DNA from: Yersinia proxima
GTDB taxonomy: Bacteria > Pseudomonadota > Gammaproteobacteria > Enterobacterales > Enterobacteriaceae
DNA: 64,000 nucleotides
Direction of reading: 5' to 3'
Assembly: GCF_902170785.1 (NCBI RefSeq)
Contig: NZ_CABHYG010000001.1
Location: 62,001-126,000, forward strand
In this document: positions 9,543-20,729 of the stretch, in pieces
How the letters are laid out: every line of letters begins with the position of its first letter
How positions within the stretch are numbered: the first letter of the stretch is position 1
Translations under genes and position numbers: made by a program
Notes under the pieces: generated by a model
Told to the model about the DNA's origin: nothing
Seen by the model: the letters and a program-made list of their open reading frames with translations, nothing else
Database searches by the model: none

Positions 9543-10697
9543 TCAGGCATCGCGTGGCAGGCCTTTTTCAATCGCTCTCACCAGCCGTTTTTTCTGTGGC
9601 GATTGAACATCCCCAATCAGTGTAGACCGTCTTTTCAATTGTTGTGAGATGGCCCATTCAATATGTTCATCTAACATGGGATCAATGCCGCGACGTGCTT
9701 CCAATGCCAAGACAATATTATCGAGATAGGGCGCATTGCCTAATGCGACCGAGATATTGCGCAACCAGCGCAGATGGCCAATTCGGCGGATGGCTGAGCC
9801 CTCAGTGACCCGTAAAAACTTCTCTTCATTCCAGGCGAATAAATCCAATAGCTGCGGTGTATGCAATACCGCTCGCGGGCTGAAATCTTCTTCATCAGTT
9901 AATTGTGAGAAGCGGTTCCACGGGCAGATTAGCTGGCAATCATCACAACCATAAATACGATTACCCATCAGTGGGCGAAACTCTTCCGGTATTGCGCCTT
10001 CCAACTCGATCGTTAGATAGGAAATACAGCGGCGCGCATCAACGGTATAGGGAGCGACGATAGCCCCTGTCGGACAGGTGGTAATACAAGCAACACAGCG
10101 CCCACATTGTTCTTCTTGCGGTTTATCGACCGGCAGCGGCAGATCAATGAGTAACTCGCCGAGAAAGAACCAGGAGCCAGCATCACGATTCAAAATCAGT
10201 GAGTGCTTACCAACCCAGCCAATCCCCGCTTTAGCCGCCAGGGAACGCTCCATTATTGGCGCAGAATCGACGAACGGGCGGAAATTGATATCGCCGGCCG
10301 CCTGCTCCAGACAATAATTTTGAATCATATCACCCAATTTTTTCAGGCGTTGGCGTAACAATTTATGATAATCACGGCCTAAGGCATAACGGCTGACATA
10401 ACCGAGTTCTGAATTCTTTAATGTGCTGGCAAATGCGGCCTTGGCAGGCAGATAATTCATCCGCACGCTGATCACCCGCAAAGTGCCGGGTAATAATTCA
10501 TGAGGGCGCGCGCGCAGCATACCGTGGCGGGCCATCCAGGCCATTTCGCCATGATATTGTTTATCAAGCCAGGCCTGTAATCGCGGTTCTTCTGCTGACA
10601 AATCTGTATCGCAGATACCGACTTGCTGGAAACCTAGCGATTGCCCCCATTGCTTGATATGTTGGGCTAACTGATTCAGATCGAGGGGGTGTGCCAT
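9543..10697 (-). CDS. queG: Epoxyqueuosine reductase QueG
   Basis: Cobalamin- and iron-sulfur-dependent enzyme for the last step of queuosine synthesis in the anticodon wobble position of tRNAs for Asp, Asn, His and Tyr. Two 4Fe-4S ligand sets are visible: CGRCVACITTCPTG and, further on, CDDCQLICPWN. The C-terminal part (GSAIRRIGHLRWLRNISVAL) is the HEAT-like region. 384 residues, slightly longer than E. coli QueG owing to an insertion around EQAAGDINFRPF. Its ATG (10697-10695) overlaps the ATG of divergent nnr by two bases. Confidence 0.95.
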   Translation of the reverse strand: MAHPLDLNQLAQHIKQWGQSLGFQQVGICDTDLSAEEPRLQAWLDKQYHGEMAWMARHGMLRARPHELLPGTLRVISVRMNYLPAKAAFASTLKNSELGYVSRYALGRDYHKLLRQRLKKLGDMIQNYCLEQAAGDINFRPFVDSAPIMERSLAAKAGIGWVGKHSLILNRDAGSWFFLGELLIDLPLPVDKPQEEQCGRCVACITTCPTGAIVAPYTVDARRCISYLTIELEGAIPEEFRPLMGNRIYGCDDCQLICPWNRFSQLTDEEDFSPRAVLHTPQLLDLFAWNEEKFLRVTEGSAIRRIGHLRWLRNISVALGNAPYLDNIVLALEARRGIDPMLDEHIEWAISQQLKRRSTLIGDVQSPQKKRLVRAIEKGLPRDA

Positions 10698-12210
10698 GAC
10701 GGACCATAGTAAGAAACAAATCGGAGCCAGTTTACCACACTCTGTTTTTTCTGCGGACTGGGTGCGCCAGAATGAGGCGATTGCGGCGGCACATTTCTCT
10801 CTGACCTTATTTGACCTGATGGTGAGAGCCGGAAATGCCGCATTTGAACTGGCGCGAAAGCAATATCCCGCCGCACGCCACTGGCTGATTTTGTGTGGTC
10901 ACGGTAATAACGGTGGCGATGGCTACATTGTTGCCAGCCGGGCATTGGCCGCAGGTTTGAATGTTACTCTGATTGCTTGCCCTGGTAATCGGCCTTTACC
11001 CGCAGAAGCCCATCAGGCGCAATCTCAGTGGCTGGCTGCCGGCGGTGTGATTAATCAACCTGATATACCCTGGCCACAATATATCGATTTAATTATTGAT
11101 GGTTTGTTGGGTATTGGCCTGCGAGCCGCACCACAGGGAGTTTATGCGACGCTGATTGACACAGCAAATCGCCATCGTGCAGCAAAAATTGCCCTGGATA
11201 TTCCGTCTGGACTGAGTGCTGATAGCGGTGCGGCTCCAGGCTCAGTTATCCGCGCCGATCACACCCTGACTTTTGTCACACTGAAACCCGGTTTACTCAC
11301 CGGGCAAGCCCGTGATTGGGTGGGGCATCTGCACTGCAATGATCTGGGGTTAACACCATGGTTAGTTGCTCAACCGATACAAATTGAGCGTATGACGGCG
11401 GACCACCTGCCGCAGTGGCTGAAACCGCGCCGCCCCTGTGCTCATAAAGGCGAGCATGGGCGTTTATTGCTGGTAGGGGGCGATAAAGGATTCGGTGGCG
11501 CGATTCGCATGGCAGGAGAAGCCGCTTTGCGCAGTGGTGCCGGGCTAGTGCGAGTACTTACTCACATTGAGCATATCGCGCCGATTCTGGCCGCGCGCCC
11601 TGAGCTGATGGTGCAGGAATTAACTGATGAAACCCTCGAACAAAGTATGAATTGGGCTGATGTATTGGTGGTCGGGCCGGGGTTAGGGCAGTCGGATTGG
11701 GGCAGGAATGCTCTGAATCTATTGCAACAAAGTGATAAACCAGCATTATGGGACGCAGATGCACTCAACTTGCTGGCATTAAATCCGCTGAAGCGTCAGA
11801 ATCGGGTGTTGACCCCCCATCCTGGCGAAGCTGCACGTCTGCTCGGTTGCCGCGTCGCTGATATTGAGAGTGACCGCTTACTTTCTGCCCGTAACATCGT
11901 TAAACAATATGGTGGTGTGGTGGTCTTGAAAGGGGCTGGTACTCTTATTGCCAGTGAACAAGGCGAGATGGCGATTGCTGATGTCGGTAATGCAGGTATG
12001 GCCTCCGGTGGTATGGGGGATATTCTGTCCGGCATTATTGGGAGTTTGATAGCACAAAAGCTGGTGCTGTATGATGCTGCCTGTGCAGGTTGTGTTGTGC
12101 ATGGCGTTGCCGCAGACACACTGGCTGAAGTTCAAGGCACCCGGGGTTTACTGGCCACAGATTTGCTGTCAGTTATTCCGAAGTACGTTAATCCTGAGTT
12201 AGCAAAATAG
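10696..12210 (+). CDS. nnr: Bifunctional NAD(P)H-hydrate repair enzyme Nnr
   Basis: Repairs damaged NADHX/NADPHX. The N-terminal epimerase domain (about residues 1-225) has [11 protein letters not shown]; the C-terminal ADP-dependent dehydratase domain (about 235-500) has [25 protein letters not shown] and [19 protein letters not shown]. 504 residues (E. coli 515). GAGGGGG lies 6 bases before the ATG. First gene of a plus-strand run nnr-tsaE-amiB-mutL-miaA-hfq-hflXKC. Confidence 0.95.
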   Translation: MTDHSKKQIGASLPHSVFSADWVRQNEAIAAAHFSLTLFDLMVRAGNAAFELARKQYPAARHWLILCGHGNNGGDGYIVASRALAAGLNVTLIACPGNRPLPAEAHQAQSQWLAAGGVINQPDIPWPQYIDLIIDGLLGIGLRAAPQGVYATLIDTANRHRAAKIALDIPSGLSADSGAAPGSVIRADHTLTFVTLKPGLLTGQARDWVGHLHCNDLGLTPWLVAQPIQIERMTADHLPQWLKPRRPCAHKGEHGRLLLVGGDKGFGGAIRMAGEAALRSGAGLVRVLTHIEHIAPILAARPELMVQELTDETLEQSMNWADVLVVGPGLGQSDWGRNALNLLQQSDKPALWDADALNLLALNPLKRQNRVLTPHPGEAARLLGCRVADIESDRLLSARNIVKQYGGVVVLKGAGTLIASEQGEMAIADVGNAGMASGGMGDILSGIIGSLIAQKLVLYDAACAGCVVHGVAADTLAEVQGTRGLLATDLLSVIPKYVNPELAK

Positions 12211-12220
12211 ATATCACAGA

Positions 12221-12691
12221 ATGAAAGAACTCGTTTTACCTCTGCCCGACGAGGCAGCGACCGTTGCATTAGGGGGCGCTTTGGCTCATGCCTTCGAGGG
12301 TGCCAGCGTTATTTATCTATTCGGTGACTTAGGTGCCGGAAAAACCACTTTTAGCCGCGGCTTCCTTCAGGCCCTTGGCCATTCAGGGCATGTTAAAAGC
12401 CCCACTTATACCTTGGTTGAACCTTACGCCTTGACCCCAAGGCCGGTTTACCATTTTGACCTGTATCGTCTGGCTGACCCCGAGGAGCTGGAATTTATGG
12501 GTATTCGTGATTATTTCGATAAGCAGGCAATTTGTCTGGTGGAGTGGCCTCAGCAAGGTGCTGGATTCTTGCCTCAGGCTGATGTCGAGCTGCATCTGGC
12601 TTATCAGGCCGAAGGGCGAGAGGCTCGTCTGGTGGCTATTTCTGATGTGGGTGCTGATGTGCTGCGCCGTTTAGCTGCTGTGCAAGGATAA
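12221..12691 (+). CDS. tsaE: tRNA N6-threonylcarbamoyladenosine synthesis ATPase TsaE
   Basis: ATPase partner of TsaB and TsaD in making t6A at position 37 of ANN-decoding tRNAs. Walker A is GDLGAGKTT near residues 38-46; [10 protein letters not shown] and HFDLYRL follow, and VEWP lies near the end of the core, all family hallmarks. 156 residues (E. coli 153). Starts 10 bases after nnr and ends 7 bases before amiB, so it is translated from the same message. Confidence 0.96.
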   Translation: MKELVLPLPDEAATVALGGALAHAFEGASVIYLFGDLGAGKTTFSRGFLQALGHSGHVKSPTYTLVEPYALTPRPVYHFDLYRLADPEELEFMGIRDYFDKQAICLVEWPQQGAGFLPQADVELHLAYQAEGREARLVAISDVGADVLRRLAAVQG

Positions 12692-12698
12692 TTTGATA

Positions 12699-14666
12699 AT
12701 GACGCATAGCTTGACGCTACTAAATTGTTTAACGCGAATAAATGGTTTGACGCAAAAAACGCGCTGGAAACGATCATTTACCGCCATCATGTTGGTTATT
12801 ATGGGTTTTTTTACCCTATCTTCTGCATTTGCCGCGAAGCTGACCGACATTAAAGTGAACAACGGCCCGACGGAAAGTCGGGTAACGCTCAGTTTTGATG
12901 GGCAGCCAGTTTATGCTTTCTTCTCTTTAAACTCACCCGAGCGGGTGGTGCTTGATGTTCGTCAAAGTGGCAATCTTTCCGGATTACCGCTGGAGTTCAG
13001 TGGCCAGAATCTGCTGAAAAGAATTCGCTCCAGTACCCCGAAAGATGCGCAAAGTACCCGTCTGGTACTGGAACTGACCCAAAAAGTTAAAACACGCGCC
13101 GTAACCCAGCAGTCGGGCAACAATTACACCGTCGTGATGACTATGTCTGCGGCGGCCAGTGCCCCTGTTCGGCAAACGCAACCGACTTTAAGCCAAAATC
13201 AAAATAATGTAAGCCAGAACAATGCGCCACTGAATCAAACCAATACGCCCAGCCCCAATGCTGGCCGTTTAACATCGCAGGCGTCGAACACCAATACTGC
13301 CTCACGGGTGACCAGCGCAAACACCAATTCGGTGGCTAAAAATCCGTTTAACAACAAACCCACCGTGGTGGTGAGCAGCGAAAGTGTTACGACGAATACT
13401 TCGCGTCCGATTAAAACGTCCAGTGCGGCGAATAGCTCCCGTGTAGTGGTCGCTATTGATGCGGGTCACGGTGGTCAGGATCCCGGCGCTATTGGGCAAA
13501 ATGGCCTGAAAGAGAAAAATGTCACTATTGCCATTGCTCGTCGACTTGAGGCCCTGCTCAACAGTGACCCGATGTTTAAACCCGTATTGACCCGTAATGG
13601 CGACTATTTCATTTCGGTCATGGGCCGTTCCGATGTAGCGCGTAAGCAGGGTGCTAACGTGTTGGTATCTGTTCATGCTGATGCGGCACCTAACCGCAGC
13701 GCAACCGGGGCGTCGGTTTGGGTATTGTCGAATCGCCGCGCCAACAGTGAAATGGGTAACTGGCTGGAGCAGCATGAGAAGCAATCTGAACTACTCGGCG
13801 GCGCGGGTGATGTACTGGCCAATACCGCTTCTGACCCTTATTTGAGTCAGGCAGTACTTGATCTGCAATTTGGTCATTCACAGCGGGTGGGCTATGACGT
13901 TGCCACCAAAGTGCTCAATGAGCTGCAAAGAGTGGGTGATATTCATAAACGTCGGCCGGAACACGCCAGTCTTGGGGTGTTACGTTCACCGGATATTCCG
14001 TCATTGTTAGTGGAAACCGGCTTTATCAGTAACAGTACGGAGGAGCGGCTGCTTGGCAGTAGCGCGTATCAGGAGAAAATTGCTCAAGCCATTTATAAAG
14101 GTTTGCGCAGTTATTTCCTCGCGCATCCGCTACAAGCCGACCCAAAGGTCGAAAACCGCCCGCTCATTGAAACGGCGGCGGTTGATTCTTCGTCACAACG
14201 TTCAGGTGTTAGTCAGCCAGAGCCGGTGGTCAGCAATATAAGCAGTAATGCGCAAGGTGGCAGGGTATCTGCTACCAAGCCGGTAGCGGCGGGTGCTGTT
14301 ACGAAAAATAGAAGTCAGATTCATAAAGTACAACGTGGCGAAACTTTATCCGGTATTGCCAGTCAATATGGCGTTAGCATGGCTGTATTACGGCAAAATA
14401 ACACACTGAAAAATGATGTGGTCTGGGTGGGGCAGCGTTTGAAAATCCCTGCGTCGGGTGCAACAGTCGCGGCCGCCGCGCCAAAAGCAGTGGCTAAAGC
14501 GAAACCGGGTAAAAGCCAGCCGGTTAAGCATCAGGTAAAACGCGGTGATACGCTGTCGGCCATTGCAGCCAGATATGGTGTGTCGATGAGTGAGATTGAA
14601 CGGGCGAATAAGATAAAGTCAGGTAATGTCCAACTTGGGCAAACCCTGACTATTCCACAGTCGTAA
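12699..14666 (+). CDS. amiB: N-acetylmuramoyl-L-alanine amidase AmiB, long form with two LysM repeats
   Basis: Periplasmic zinc amidase that splits septal peptidoglycan for daughter-cell separation, activated by EnvC. Domains: signal peptide (about 1-45, ending SSAFAA), AMIN targeting domain (about 47-145), a low-complexity Asn/Gln/Ser/Thr linker (about 150-245), Amidase_3 domain from [16 protein letters not shown] (about 248-470), a second linker, and two LysM modules (about 541-585, [13 protein letters not shown]; about 610-655, [13 protein letters not shown]). About 655 residues, well above E. coli AmiB (445). ATG 12699 is chosen over TTG 12693 for its ribosome site AAGGA. mutL begins 15 bases after the stop. 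Confidence 0.95.
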   Translation: MTHSLTLLNCLTRINGLTQKTRWKRSFTAIMLVIMGFFTLSSAFAAKLTDIKVNNGPTESRVTLSFDGQPVYAFFSLNSPERVVLDVRQSGNLSGLPLEFSGQNLLKRIRSSTPKDAQSTRLVLELTQKVKTRAVTQQSGNNYTVVMTMSAAASAPVRQTQPTLSQNQNNVSQNNAPLNQTNTPSPNAGRLTSQASNTNTASRVTSANTNSVAKNPFNNKPTVVVSSESVTTNTSRPIKTSSAANSSRVVVAIDAGHGGQDPGAIGQNGLKEKNVTIAIARRLEALLNSDPMFKPVLTRNGDYFISVMGRSDVARKQGANVLVSVHADAAPNRSATGASVWVLSNRRANSEMGNWLEQHEKQSELLGGAGDVLANTASDPYLSQAVLDLQFGHSQRVGYDVATKVLNELQRVGDIHKRRPEHASLGVLRSPDIPSLLVETGFISNSTEERLLGSSAYQEKIAQAIYKGLRSYFLAHPLQADPKVENRPLIETAAVDSSSQRSGVSQPEPVVSNISSNAQGGRVSATKPVAAGAVTKNRSQIHKVQRGETLSGIASQYGVSMAVLRQNNTLKNDVVWVGQRLKIPASGATVAAAAPKAVAKAKPGKSQPVKHQVKRGDTLSAIAARYGVSMSEIERANKIKSGNVQLGQTLTIPQS

Positions 14667-14681
14667 GCGAAAGGAACTGCT

Positions 14682-16589
14682 ATGCCAATTCAGATTCTGC
14701 CACCACAGCTCGCTAACCAAATTGCCGCCGGTGAAGTGGTTGAGCGGCCTGCGTCGGTGGTGAAAGAGTTGGTGGAAAATAGTCTGGATGCGGGTGCCAG
14801 CCGGATTGATATTGATATCGAACGTGGTGGCGCGAAACTGATTCGTATCCGTGATAATGGTAGTGGCATTGGTAAAGACGATTTGGCATTAGCATTGGCG
14901 CGCCATGCCACCAGTAAAATTAGTTCGCTGGAAGATTTGGAAGCCATCCTCAGTATGGGGTTTCGCGGCGAGGCATTAGCCAGTATTAGTTCAGTCTCGC
15001 GTCTGATTTTAACCTCGCGCACCGCTGAACAAAATGAAGCCTGGCAGGCTTATGCCGAAGGGCGTGATATGGCCGTGACCATCAAACCTGCGGCTCATCC
15101 GGTTGGTAGCACGCTGGAAGTGTTGGATCTATTTTATAACACGCCCGCTCGCCGCAAATTTATGCGGACTGAGAAAACCGAGTTTGGCCATATTGATGAA
15201 GTGGTGCGGCGCATTGCACTGGCGCGCTTTGATGTAGCGATCAATCTCAGCCATAACGGTAAGTTAATGCGCCAATATCGCGCGGCTCCTGATCCTTCCC
15301 AGCATGAACGCCGGTTGGCGAGTATCTGTGGCCCGGCATTTTTGCAGCATGCGCTGGCGATTTCCTGGCAGCACGGTGATTTGACCATTCGCGGTTGGGT
15401 CGCTGATCCCGCCGCCAGCCGCACACTGAGTGAAATGCAATATTGCTACGTCAATAACCGCATGATGCGCGACCGGTTGATCAATCATGCGATCCGCCAG
15501 GCTTATCAAGATTTACTCAAAGACGACCAGCAGCCCGCTTATGTATTGTATCTGGATATTGACCCACATCAGGTCGATGTGAATGTGCATCCGGCTAAGC
15601 ATGAAGTGCGTTTCCATCAGGCGCGGCTGGTGCATGACTTTATTTATCAAGCGGTCACCACGGTATTACAGCAAACAGCGACCCCGGTGCTGAACATCAA
15701 TGAAGATGGCGAAGAAATTGAGGCTCCGCGCTGGCAGCCAGAAAATCGCGTGGCGGCAGGGGTTAATAAATATGCACAACCGGAGCCGGCGAAAACCGCG
15801 CCAGTTGTCCGAGCGTCGTCTCCTGAGCGAACCGCTACTACAGAGCGCTCAATAGCCCGCGAACGAACTCCCACTTATCACGCGGGCGAACCTTACCAAA
15901 AACAGCAAGGTGAGTTATATCGCCAACTGGTGCAGCCAGCTGTAGTGAATAAACCGGCGGCAGTCAGTCAACCTTCGGCCGCGCCAGCTCCAGCAGCGCG
16001 TCAGATTTCGACTGATGAGCCACTGCATGGTGATAATTACAGTTTTGGCCGGGTGCTCACCGTATTTCCGCCTTGCTATGCTCTTATTGAATATAAGCAG
16101 GGCATAGCATTACTTGAACTGACAGTTGCCGAGCGTTGGTTAAAACAAGCTCAATTGAATCCGCCTGCGGAAGGGCTACGTCCTCAGCCATTACTGATCC
16201 CATTAAAGCTGACATTAGATAAAAATGAGGCTACTGCCTGCCAGCGCCATCAGCAGTTGTTAGCGACCATGGGGATAGAATTGGCCGTTGAGCACACAAG
16301 AGCGACTTTACGTGCAGTATCTTTACCATTACGCCAACAAAATTTACAAAAACTGATACCGGAACTGTTAGGCTATCTGTCGCAACATGAAGAGATATCG
16401 CCAGATGCTCTCGCCACATGGATTTCTCGCCATCTTGGCAGCGAACATGAGGTATGGAATGTGTCTCAAGCGATACAGTTATTGACGGATGTTGAACGTC
16501 TTTGCCCGCAGTTGGTAAAATCACCGCCAGCGGGGCTATTACAACCTATTGATATAAAGGCCGCTTTGGCAACCCTGAAACATGAATGA
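14682..16589 (+). CDS. mutL: DNA mismatch repair protein MutL
   Basis: GHKL-type ATPase that couples MutS mismatch recognition to MutH nicking and UvrD. ATP-binding motifs are [32 protein letters not shown] and TTDP-type residues further on (HPAKHEVRF). A variable Pro/Ala/Arg-rich linker (about residues 345-440) separates the N-terminal ATPase from the C-terminal dimerisation domain. 635 residues (E. coli 615). GAAAGGAA precedes ATG. The stop overlaps the miaA start by 8 bases. Confidence 0.96.
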   Translation: MPIQILPPQLANQIAAGEVVERPASVVKELVENSLDAGASRIDIDIERGGAKLIRIRDNGSGIGKDDLALALARHATSKISSLEDLEAILSMGFRGEALASISSVSRLILTSRTAEQNEAWQAYAEGRDMAVTIKPAAHPVGSTLEVLDLFYNTPARRKFMRTEKTEFGHIDEVVRRIALARFDVAINLSHNGKLMRQYRAAPDPSQHERRLASICGPAFLQHALAISWQHGDLTIRGWVADPAASRTLSEMQYCYVNNRMMRDRLINHAIRQAYQDLLKDDQQPAYVLYLDIDPHQVDVNVHPAKHEVRFHQARLVHDFIYQAVTTVLQQTATPVLNINEDGEEIEAPRWQPENRVAAGVNKYAQPEPAKTAPVVRASSPERTATTERSIARERTPTYHAGEPYQKQQGELYRQLVQPAVVNKPAAVSQPSAAPAPAARQISTDEPLHGDNYSFGRVLTVFPPCYALIEYKQGIALLELTVAERWLKQAQLNPPAEGLRPQPLLIPLKLTLDKNEATACQRHQQLLATMGIELAVEHTRATLRAVSLPLRQQNLQKLIPELLGYLSQHEEISPDALATWISRHLGSEHEVWNVSQAIQLLTDVERLCPQLVKSPPAGLLQPIDIKAALATLKHE

Positions 16590-17523
16590 TATTGAAAATC
16601 CAGACCTGCCACCGGCAATCTTTATTATGGGGCCAACTGCCTCGGGTAAAACAGCGCTCTCCATTGCACTGAGACAGCGGCTACCTGTCGAGCTTGTTAG
16701 CGTCGACTCAGCCCTGATTTATCGCGGCATGGATATTGGTACGGCGAAACCCAGCGCCGAGGAATTGGCATTAGCACCACATCGGTTAATTGATATTCGC
16801 GATCCAGCAGAATCATACTCTGCCGCCGATTTCCGTAAAGATGCATTAAAAGAGATGGCCGACATTACCGCAGCCGGGCGTATTCCGCTGCTGGTGGGTG
16901 GCACGATGTTGTACTTTAAAGCGCTGTTGGATGGATTATCTCCATTGCCGTCAGCAGACCCGCAAGTACGCCAGCGTATTGAACAGCAGGCAGCATTGCT
17001 GGGTTGGGAGGCTTTACATCAGCAATTGGCTGAGATCGATCCCGTTGCTGCGGCGCGAATTCATCCTAATGATCCCCAACGGCTCTCCAGAGCACTGGAA
17101 GTTTTTTTTATTTCAGGTAAAACTCTAACAGAACTGACTAAAATTTCAGGTGAAACCTTACCGTATCGGGTTCACCAATTTGCGATTGCGCCTGTTAGCC
17201 GGGAACTGTTGCACCAGCGGATTGAATTACGTTTTCGTCAGATGCTGGATGCAGGGTTTGAAACAGAGGCTAGGGCGCTTTTTGACCGTGGTGATTTGCA
17301 TACGGATATGCCAGCCATTCGTTGTGTGGGATACCGGCAGATGTGGTCTTATCTGTCCGGTGAGATTGATTACGACGAAATGGTTTACCGCGGAATCTGT
17401 GCGACACGTCAACTGGCAAAGCGCCAAATGACCTGGTTGCGGGGCTGGGGTTCAGTCCAGTGGCTCGACAGTGATAAGCCGGGAGAGGCTTTAGACTCTG
17501 TAATACAGGTTGTTAGTGCATAG
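16582..17523 (+). CDS. miaA: tRNA dimethylallyltransferase MiaA
   Basis: Adds an isopentenyl group to A37 of tRNAs reading UNN codons. P-loop [10 protein letters not shown] (near residues 17-26), [31 protein letters not shown] and the C-terminal [17 protein letters not shown] are all conserved. 313 residues (E. coli 316). ATG 16582 lies inside the end of mutL, so translation is coupled. In E. coli promoters for hfq lie inside miaA; that may hold here but is not shown by the sequence. Confidence 0.96.
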   Translation: MNDIENPDLPPAIFIMGPTASGKTALSIALRQRLPVELVSVDSALIYRGMDIGTAKPSAEELALAPHRLIDIRDPAESYSAADFRKDALKEMADITAAGRIPLLVGGTMLYFKALLDGLSPLPSADPQVRQRIEQQAALLGWEALHQQLAEIDPVAAARIHPNDPQRLSRALEVFFISGKTLTELTKISGETLPYRVHQFAIAPVSRELLHQRIELRFRQMLDAGFETEARALFDRGDLHTDMPAIRCVGYRQMWSYLSGEIDYDEMVYRGICATRQLAKRQMTWLRGWGSVQWLDSDKPGEALDSVIQVVSA

Positions 17524-17639
17524 GTTGAATGATTGTGTACAATTGATTAGTACTCAACGCGCGGATTTTTTTTACGCAGTTTATTTTCGAGCCGATAGGT
17601 TCTTAGTTAATAACAACAAGCAAATAAGGAAAATATAGA

Positions 17640-17945
17640 ATGGCTAAGGGGCAATCTTTGCAAGATCCGTTCCTGAACGCATTGCGTCGTGAACGGGTTC
17701 CGGTTTCTATTTATTTAGTGAATGGCATTAAACTGCAGGGCCAAGTTGAGTCTTTTGATCAGTTTGTCATTCTGTTGAAAAACACAGTCAGCCAGATGGT
17801 TTATAAGCACGCCATCTCTACTGTAGTGCCTTCTCGCCCGGTTTCGCATCACAGCAATAATCCGAGTGGTAGCACTAATAATTATCATGGTAGTAATCCA
17901 TCTGCGCCGCAACAGCCGCAGCAGGATAGCGATGACGCTGAATAA
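17640..17945 (+). CDS. hfq: RNA chaperone Hfq
   Basis: Sm-like hexameric protein that pairs small RNAs with target mRNAs. Sm1 ([20 protein letters not shown]), Sm2 core (YKHAIST) and the conserved QSLQDPF start are present. After residue 72 comes the flexible His/Asn/Ser/Gln-rich acidic tail ending DDAE. 101 residues (E. coli 102). AAGGAAAATATAGA precedes ATG. Separated by 116 bases from miaA, enough for its own promoter. Confidence 0.97.
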
Positions 17946-17971
17946 AGCGCATTGCTGGTCAACCATGACGG

Positions 17972-18006
17972 GGAACATAAGCAACGGATTCGGGCTTATG
18001 TTCTCC
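17972..18006 (+). other. Hairpin between hfq and hflX
   Basis: Inverted repeat: GAACATAAGC (17973-17982) pairs with GCTTATGTTC (17994-18003), loop about 11 bases. There is no T run, so it is more likely an attenuator, processing site or mRNA 3'-end stabiliser than a plain terminator. Confidence 0.5.
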
Positions 18007-18043
18007 GCACTAGCGGTTTTGATCCGTTTGAGAGGTTGCTCGT

Positions 18044-19345
18044 TTGTTTGACCGTTATGAAGGCGGTGAGCAGGCCGTACTGGTTCATATCTATTTCTCG
18101 CAAGACAAAAACTCAGAGGATCTGCGTGAGTTCGAAGCGCTGGTATCTTCTGCGGGCGTAGAGGCTTTGCAAATTGTGACGGGTAGTCGCAAAGCTCCGC
18201 ACCCTAAGTTTTTTGTGGGCGAGGGAAAGGCAGTAGAAATTGCTGACGCGGTGAAAGCCAGTGGTGCGTCTGTTGTCCTGTTTGATCATGCCCTTACCGC
18301 AGCGCAAGAGCGAAATCTTGAGCGTTTGTGTGAGTGCCGGGTTATTGATCGAACTGGCCTAATTTTAGATATTTTTGCCCAACGGGCCCGTACCCATGAA
18401 GGTAAATTACAGGTCGAATTAGCGCAATTGCGCCATATTGCGACTCGTTTGGTACGCGGCTGGACGCACCTTGAGCGTCAGAAAGGGGGGATTGGCCTAA
18501 GAGGGCCAGGTGAAACCCAGTTGGAGACCGACCGTCGTTTGCTGCGTGACCGTATCAGCTTGATTTTAAGCCGTTTGGAGCGCGTGTCAAAACAGCGTGA
18601 GCAAGGCCGACGTGCACGTACCCGTGCAGATATCCCGACAGTGTCTTTGGTGGGATATACCAACGCCGGTAAATCTAGCCTGTTTAACAAAATTACGGCA
18701 GCTGATGTTTACGCGGCTGACCAACTATTTGCTACGCTGGATCCCACTTTACGCCGTATTAATGTGGCGGATGTAGGCGATACAGTGTTGGCGGATACGG
18801 TAGGCTTTATCCGGCATTTGCCGCACGATCTGGTTGCTGCTTTCAAAGCGACATTACAAGAAACGCGGCAAGCCTCATTACTGCTACACATTATTGATGC
18901 AGCTGATCCTCGGGTGGCCGAGAATATGGCCGCAGTTGATTCTGTATTGGCAGAAATCGAAGCGGATGAAATCCCTACATTATTAGTAATGAATAAAATT
19001 GATTTGTTGGATGATTTCGTCCCGCGAATTGATCGCAACGAAGAAAATCTGCCAGTCAGAGTTTGGCTTTCAGCCCAAACCGGCGCAGGTATCCCGTTGC
19101 TCTTTCAAGCGTTAACGGAGCGTCTTTCAGGTGAGATCGCACACTTTGAATTGCGTTTGCCGCCTCAGGCAGGCCGTTTACGTAGCCGTTTTTACCAGCT
19201 TCAGGCAATTGAAAAAGAGTGGATAGACGAGGACGGGAACGTCGGTATGGTGGTAAGAATGCCTATCGTTGATTGGCGTCGTCTCTGTAAACAAGAGCAG
19301 GAGTTGGTCAGTTATATTATTAGTGAGCCAAGCACGGTTAATTAA
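18044..19345 (+). CDS. hflX: Ribosome-associated GTPase HflX
   Basis: Obg/HflX-superfamily GTPase that splits and rescues stalled 70S ribosomes, especially under heat. The N-terminal HflX domain contains [11 protein letters not shown]; a helical stretch with [20 protein letters not shown] leads to G1 GYTNAGKSS (about 203-211), DTVGF and NKIDLL. 433 residues (E. coli 426). The TTG start at 18044 (MFDRYEGG) matches the E. coli N-terminus; GAGAGG lies 7-8 bases upstream. Between hfq and hflK, the standard order. Confidence 0.95.
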   Translation: MFDRYEGGEQAVLVHIYFSQDKNSEDLREFEALVSSAGVEALQIVTGSRKAPHPKFFVGEGKAVEIADAVKASGASVVLFDHALTAAQERNLERLCECRVIDRTGLILDIFAQRARTHEGKLQVELAQLRHIATRLVRGWTHLERQKGGIGLRGPGETQLETDRRLLRDRISLILSRLERVSKQREQGRRARTRADIPTVSLVGYTNAGKSSLFNKITAADVYAADQLFATLDPTLRRINVADVGDTVLADTVGFIRHLPHDLVAAFKATLQETRQASLLLHIIDAADPRVAENMAAVDSVLAEIEADEIPTLLVMNKIDLLDDFVPRIDRNEENLPVRVWLSAQTGAGIPLLFQALTERLSGEIAHFELRLPPQAGRLRSRFYQLQAIEKEWIDEDGNVGMVVRMPIVDWRRLCKQEQELVSYIISEPSTVN

Positions 19346-19442
19346 TGAGTGACTTGACCTTTCTTGTGAGATTAAGAGCCAGCTTCTTTGGCATGTGCTC
19401 TTGGCCTGAAGAAAACCAATCATAGAAGAATGGAGCTAAAAC

Positions 19443-20726
19443 ATGGCGTGGAATCAGCCCGGTAATAACGGACAGGACCGCGATCCGTGGGGGAGCAGCA
19501 ATAATAATGGCGGCAACTCTGGCGGAAATAACAATAATAAAGGTGGTCGTGACCAAGGGCCGCCGGATCTGGATGATATTTTCCGGAAACTGAGCAAAAA
19601 ACTGAGTAGCCTCACGGGTAAAGGTGGCGGCAACGGTAATGGCGGCAATGATAACAATGGTACGTCAAAAGGCCCTGGTTTCAGTGGTCGTATCGTTGGT
19701 ATCGCTGTAGTTGCAGTTGTGGTTATCTGGGCGGCAAGTGGTTTCTATACAATTAAAGAAGCTGAGCGCGGTGTTGTGACTCGCTTGGGTAAATTAAGCC
19801 ACATTGTACAGCCTGGTTTGAACTGGAAACCGACCTTTATCGATGAAGTCACTCCGGTTAACGTCGAATCAGTACGCGAATTGGCGGCATCTGGTGTCAT
19901 GTTGACCTCTGATGAAAACGTCGTTCGCATCGAAATGAACGTGCAGTACCGCGTGACTGACCCGGCCGCTTACCTGTTTAGCGTGACTAATCCGGATGAC
20001 AGTCTGCGTCAGGCAACTGACAGCGCAGTACGTGGTGTTATTGGTAAATACACCATGGATAAAATCCTCACCGAAGGCCGTACTATCGTTCGTAGCGATA
20101 CTCAACGTGTATTGGAAGAAACAATTCGTCCATACAACATGGGTATCACTCTGCTGGACGTTAACTTCCAGGCAGCACGTCCGCCGGAAGAAGTTAAAGC
20201 GGCATTTGATGATGCGATTGCTGCTCGTGAAAACGAACAACAATATATTCGTGAAGCAGAAGCGTACACCAACGAAGTCCAGCCTCGTGCGAATGGTCAG
20301 GCACAGCGTCTGTTAGAAGATGCCCGTGCTTATGCCGCGCGTAAGGTATTGGAAGCCCAAGGTGAGGTTGCCGGTTTTGCGAAGTTGTTACCTGAGTATA
20401 AGGCTGCACCGGAAATTACCCGTGAACGTCTGTACATCGAAACCATGGAAAGAGTCCTTGGTCATACCCGCAAAGTATTGGCTAATGACAAAGGCAATAG
20501 CCTGATGGTGCTGCCGCTGGATCAACTGATGCGCGGTCAAGGTGCAGATAAAGCAGAGGGTAGTAAGGATAGCAGCCTGATTCGTTTGACTTCACCTTCT
20601 GCTGCTAATAGCAGCCAGGAGTCTGGTGTAAGTAACTCGAATACCAGTTCAACCAGTGGCTCTATCATGGATCAGCGCCGGGCGAATGCTCAGCGTGATA
20701 CTTCCACTCGCGTAGGGAGAGAATAA
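19443..20726 (+). CDS. hflK: FtsH-regulating membrane protein HflK
   Basis: SPFH/band-7 protein that with HflC forms a large periplasmic-side cage around FtsH protease and modulates it. The first 80 residues are Asn/Gly-rich and low complexity. One membrane segment (about 86-106, ending ASGFYTI) precedes the band-7 domain from KEAERGVVTRLGK, and a coiled-coil region with repeated Ala/Glu/Arg follows. 427 residues (E. coli 419). GGAGCT lies 7 bases before ATG. hflC starts 3 bases after the stop. Confidence 0.95.
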   Translation: MAWNQPGNNGQDRDPWGSSNNNGGNSGGNNNNKGGRDQGPPDLDDIFRKLSKKLSSLTGKGGGNGNGGNDNNGTSKGPGFSGRIVGIAVVAVVVIWAASGFYTIKEAERGVVTRLGKLSHIVQPGLNWKPTFIDEVTPVNVESVRELAASGVMLTSDENVVRIEMNVQYRVTDPAAYLFSVTNPDDSLRQATDSAVRGVIGKYTMDKILTEGRTIVRSDTQRVLEETIRPYNMGITLLDVNFQAARPPEEVKAAFDDAIAARENEQQYIREAEAYTNEVQPRANGQAQRLLEDARAYAARKVLEAQGEVAGFAKLLPEYKAAPEITRERLYIETMERVLGHTRKVLANDKGNSLMVLPLDQLMRGQGADKAEGSKDSSLIRLTSPSAANSSQESGVSNSNTSSTSGSIMDQRRANAQRDTSTRVGRE

Positions 20727-20729
20727 CCA

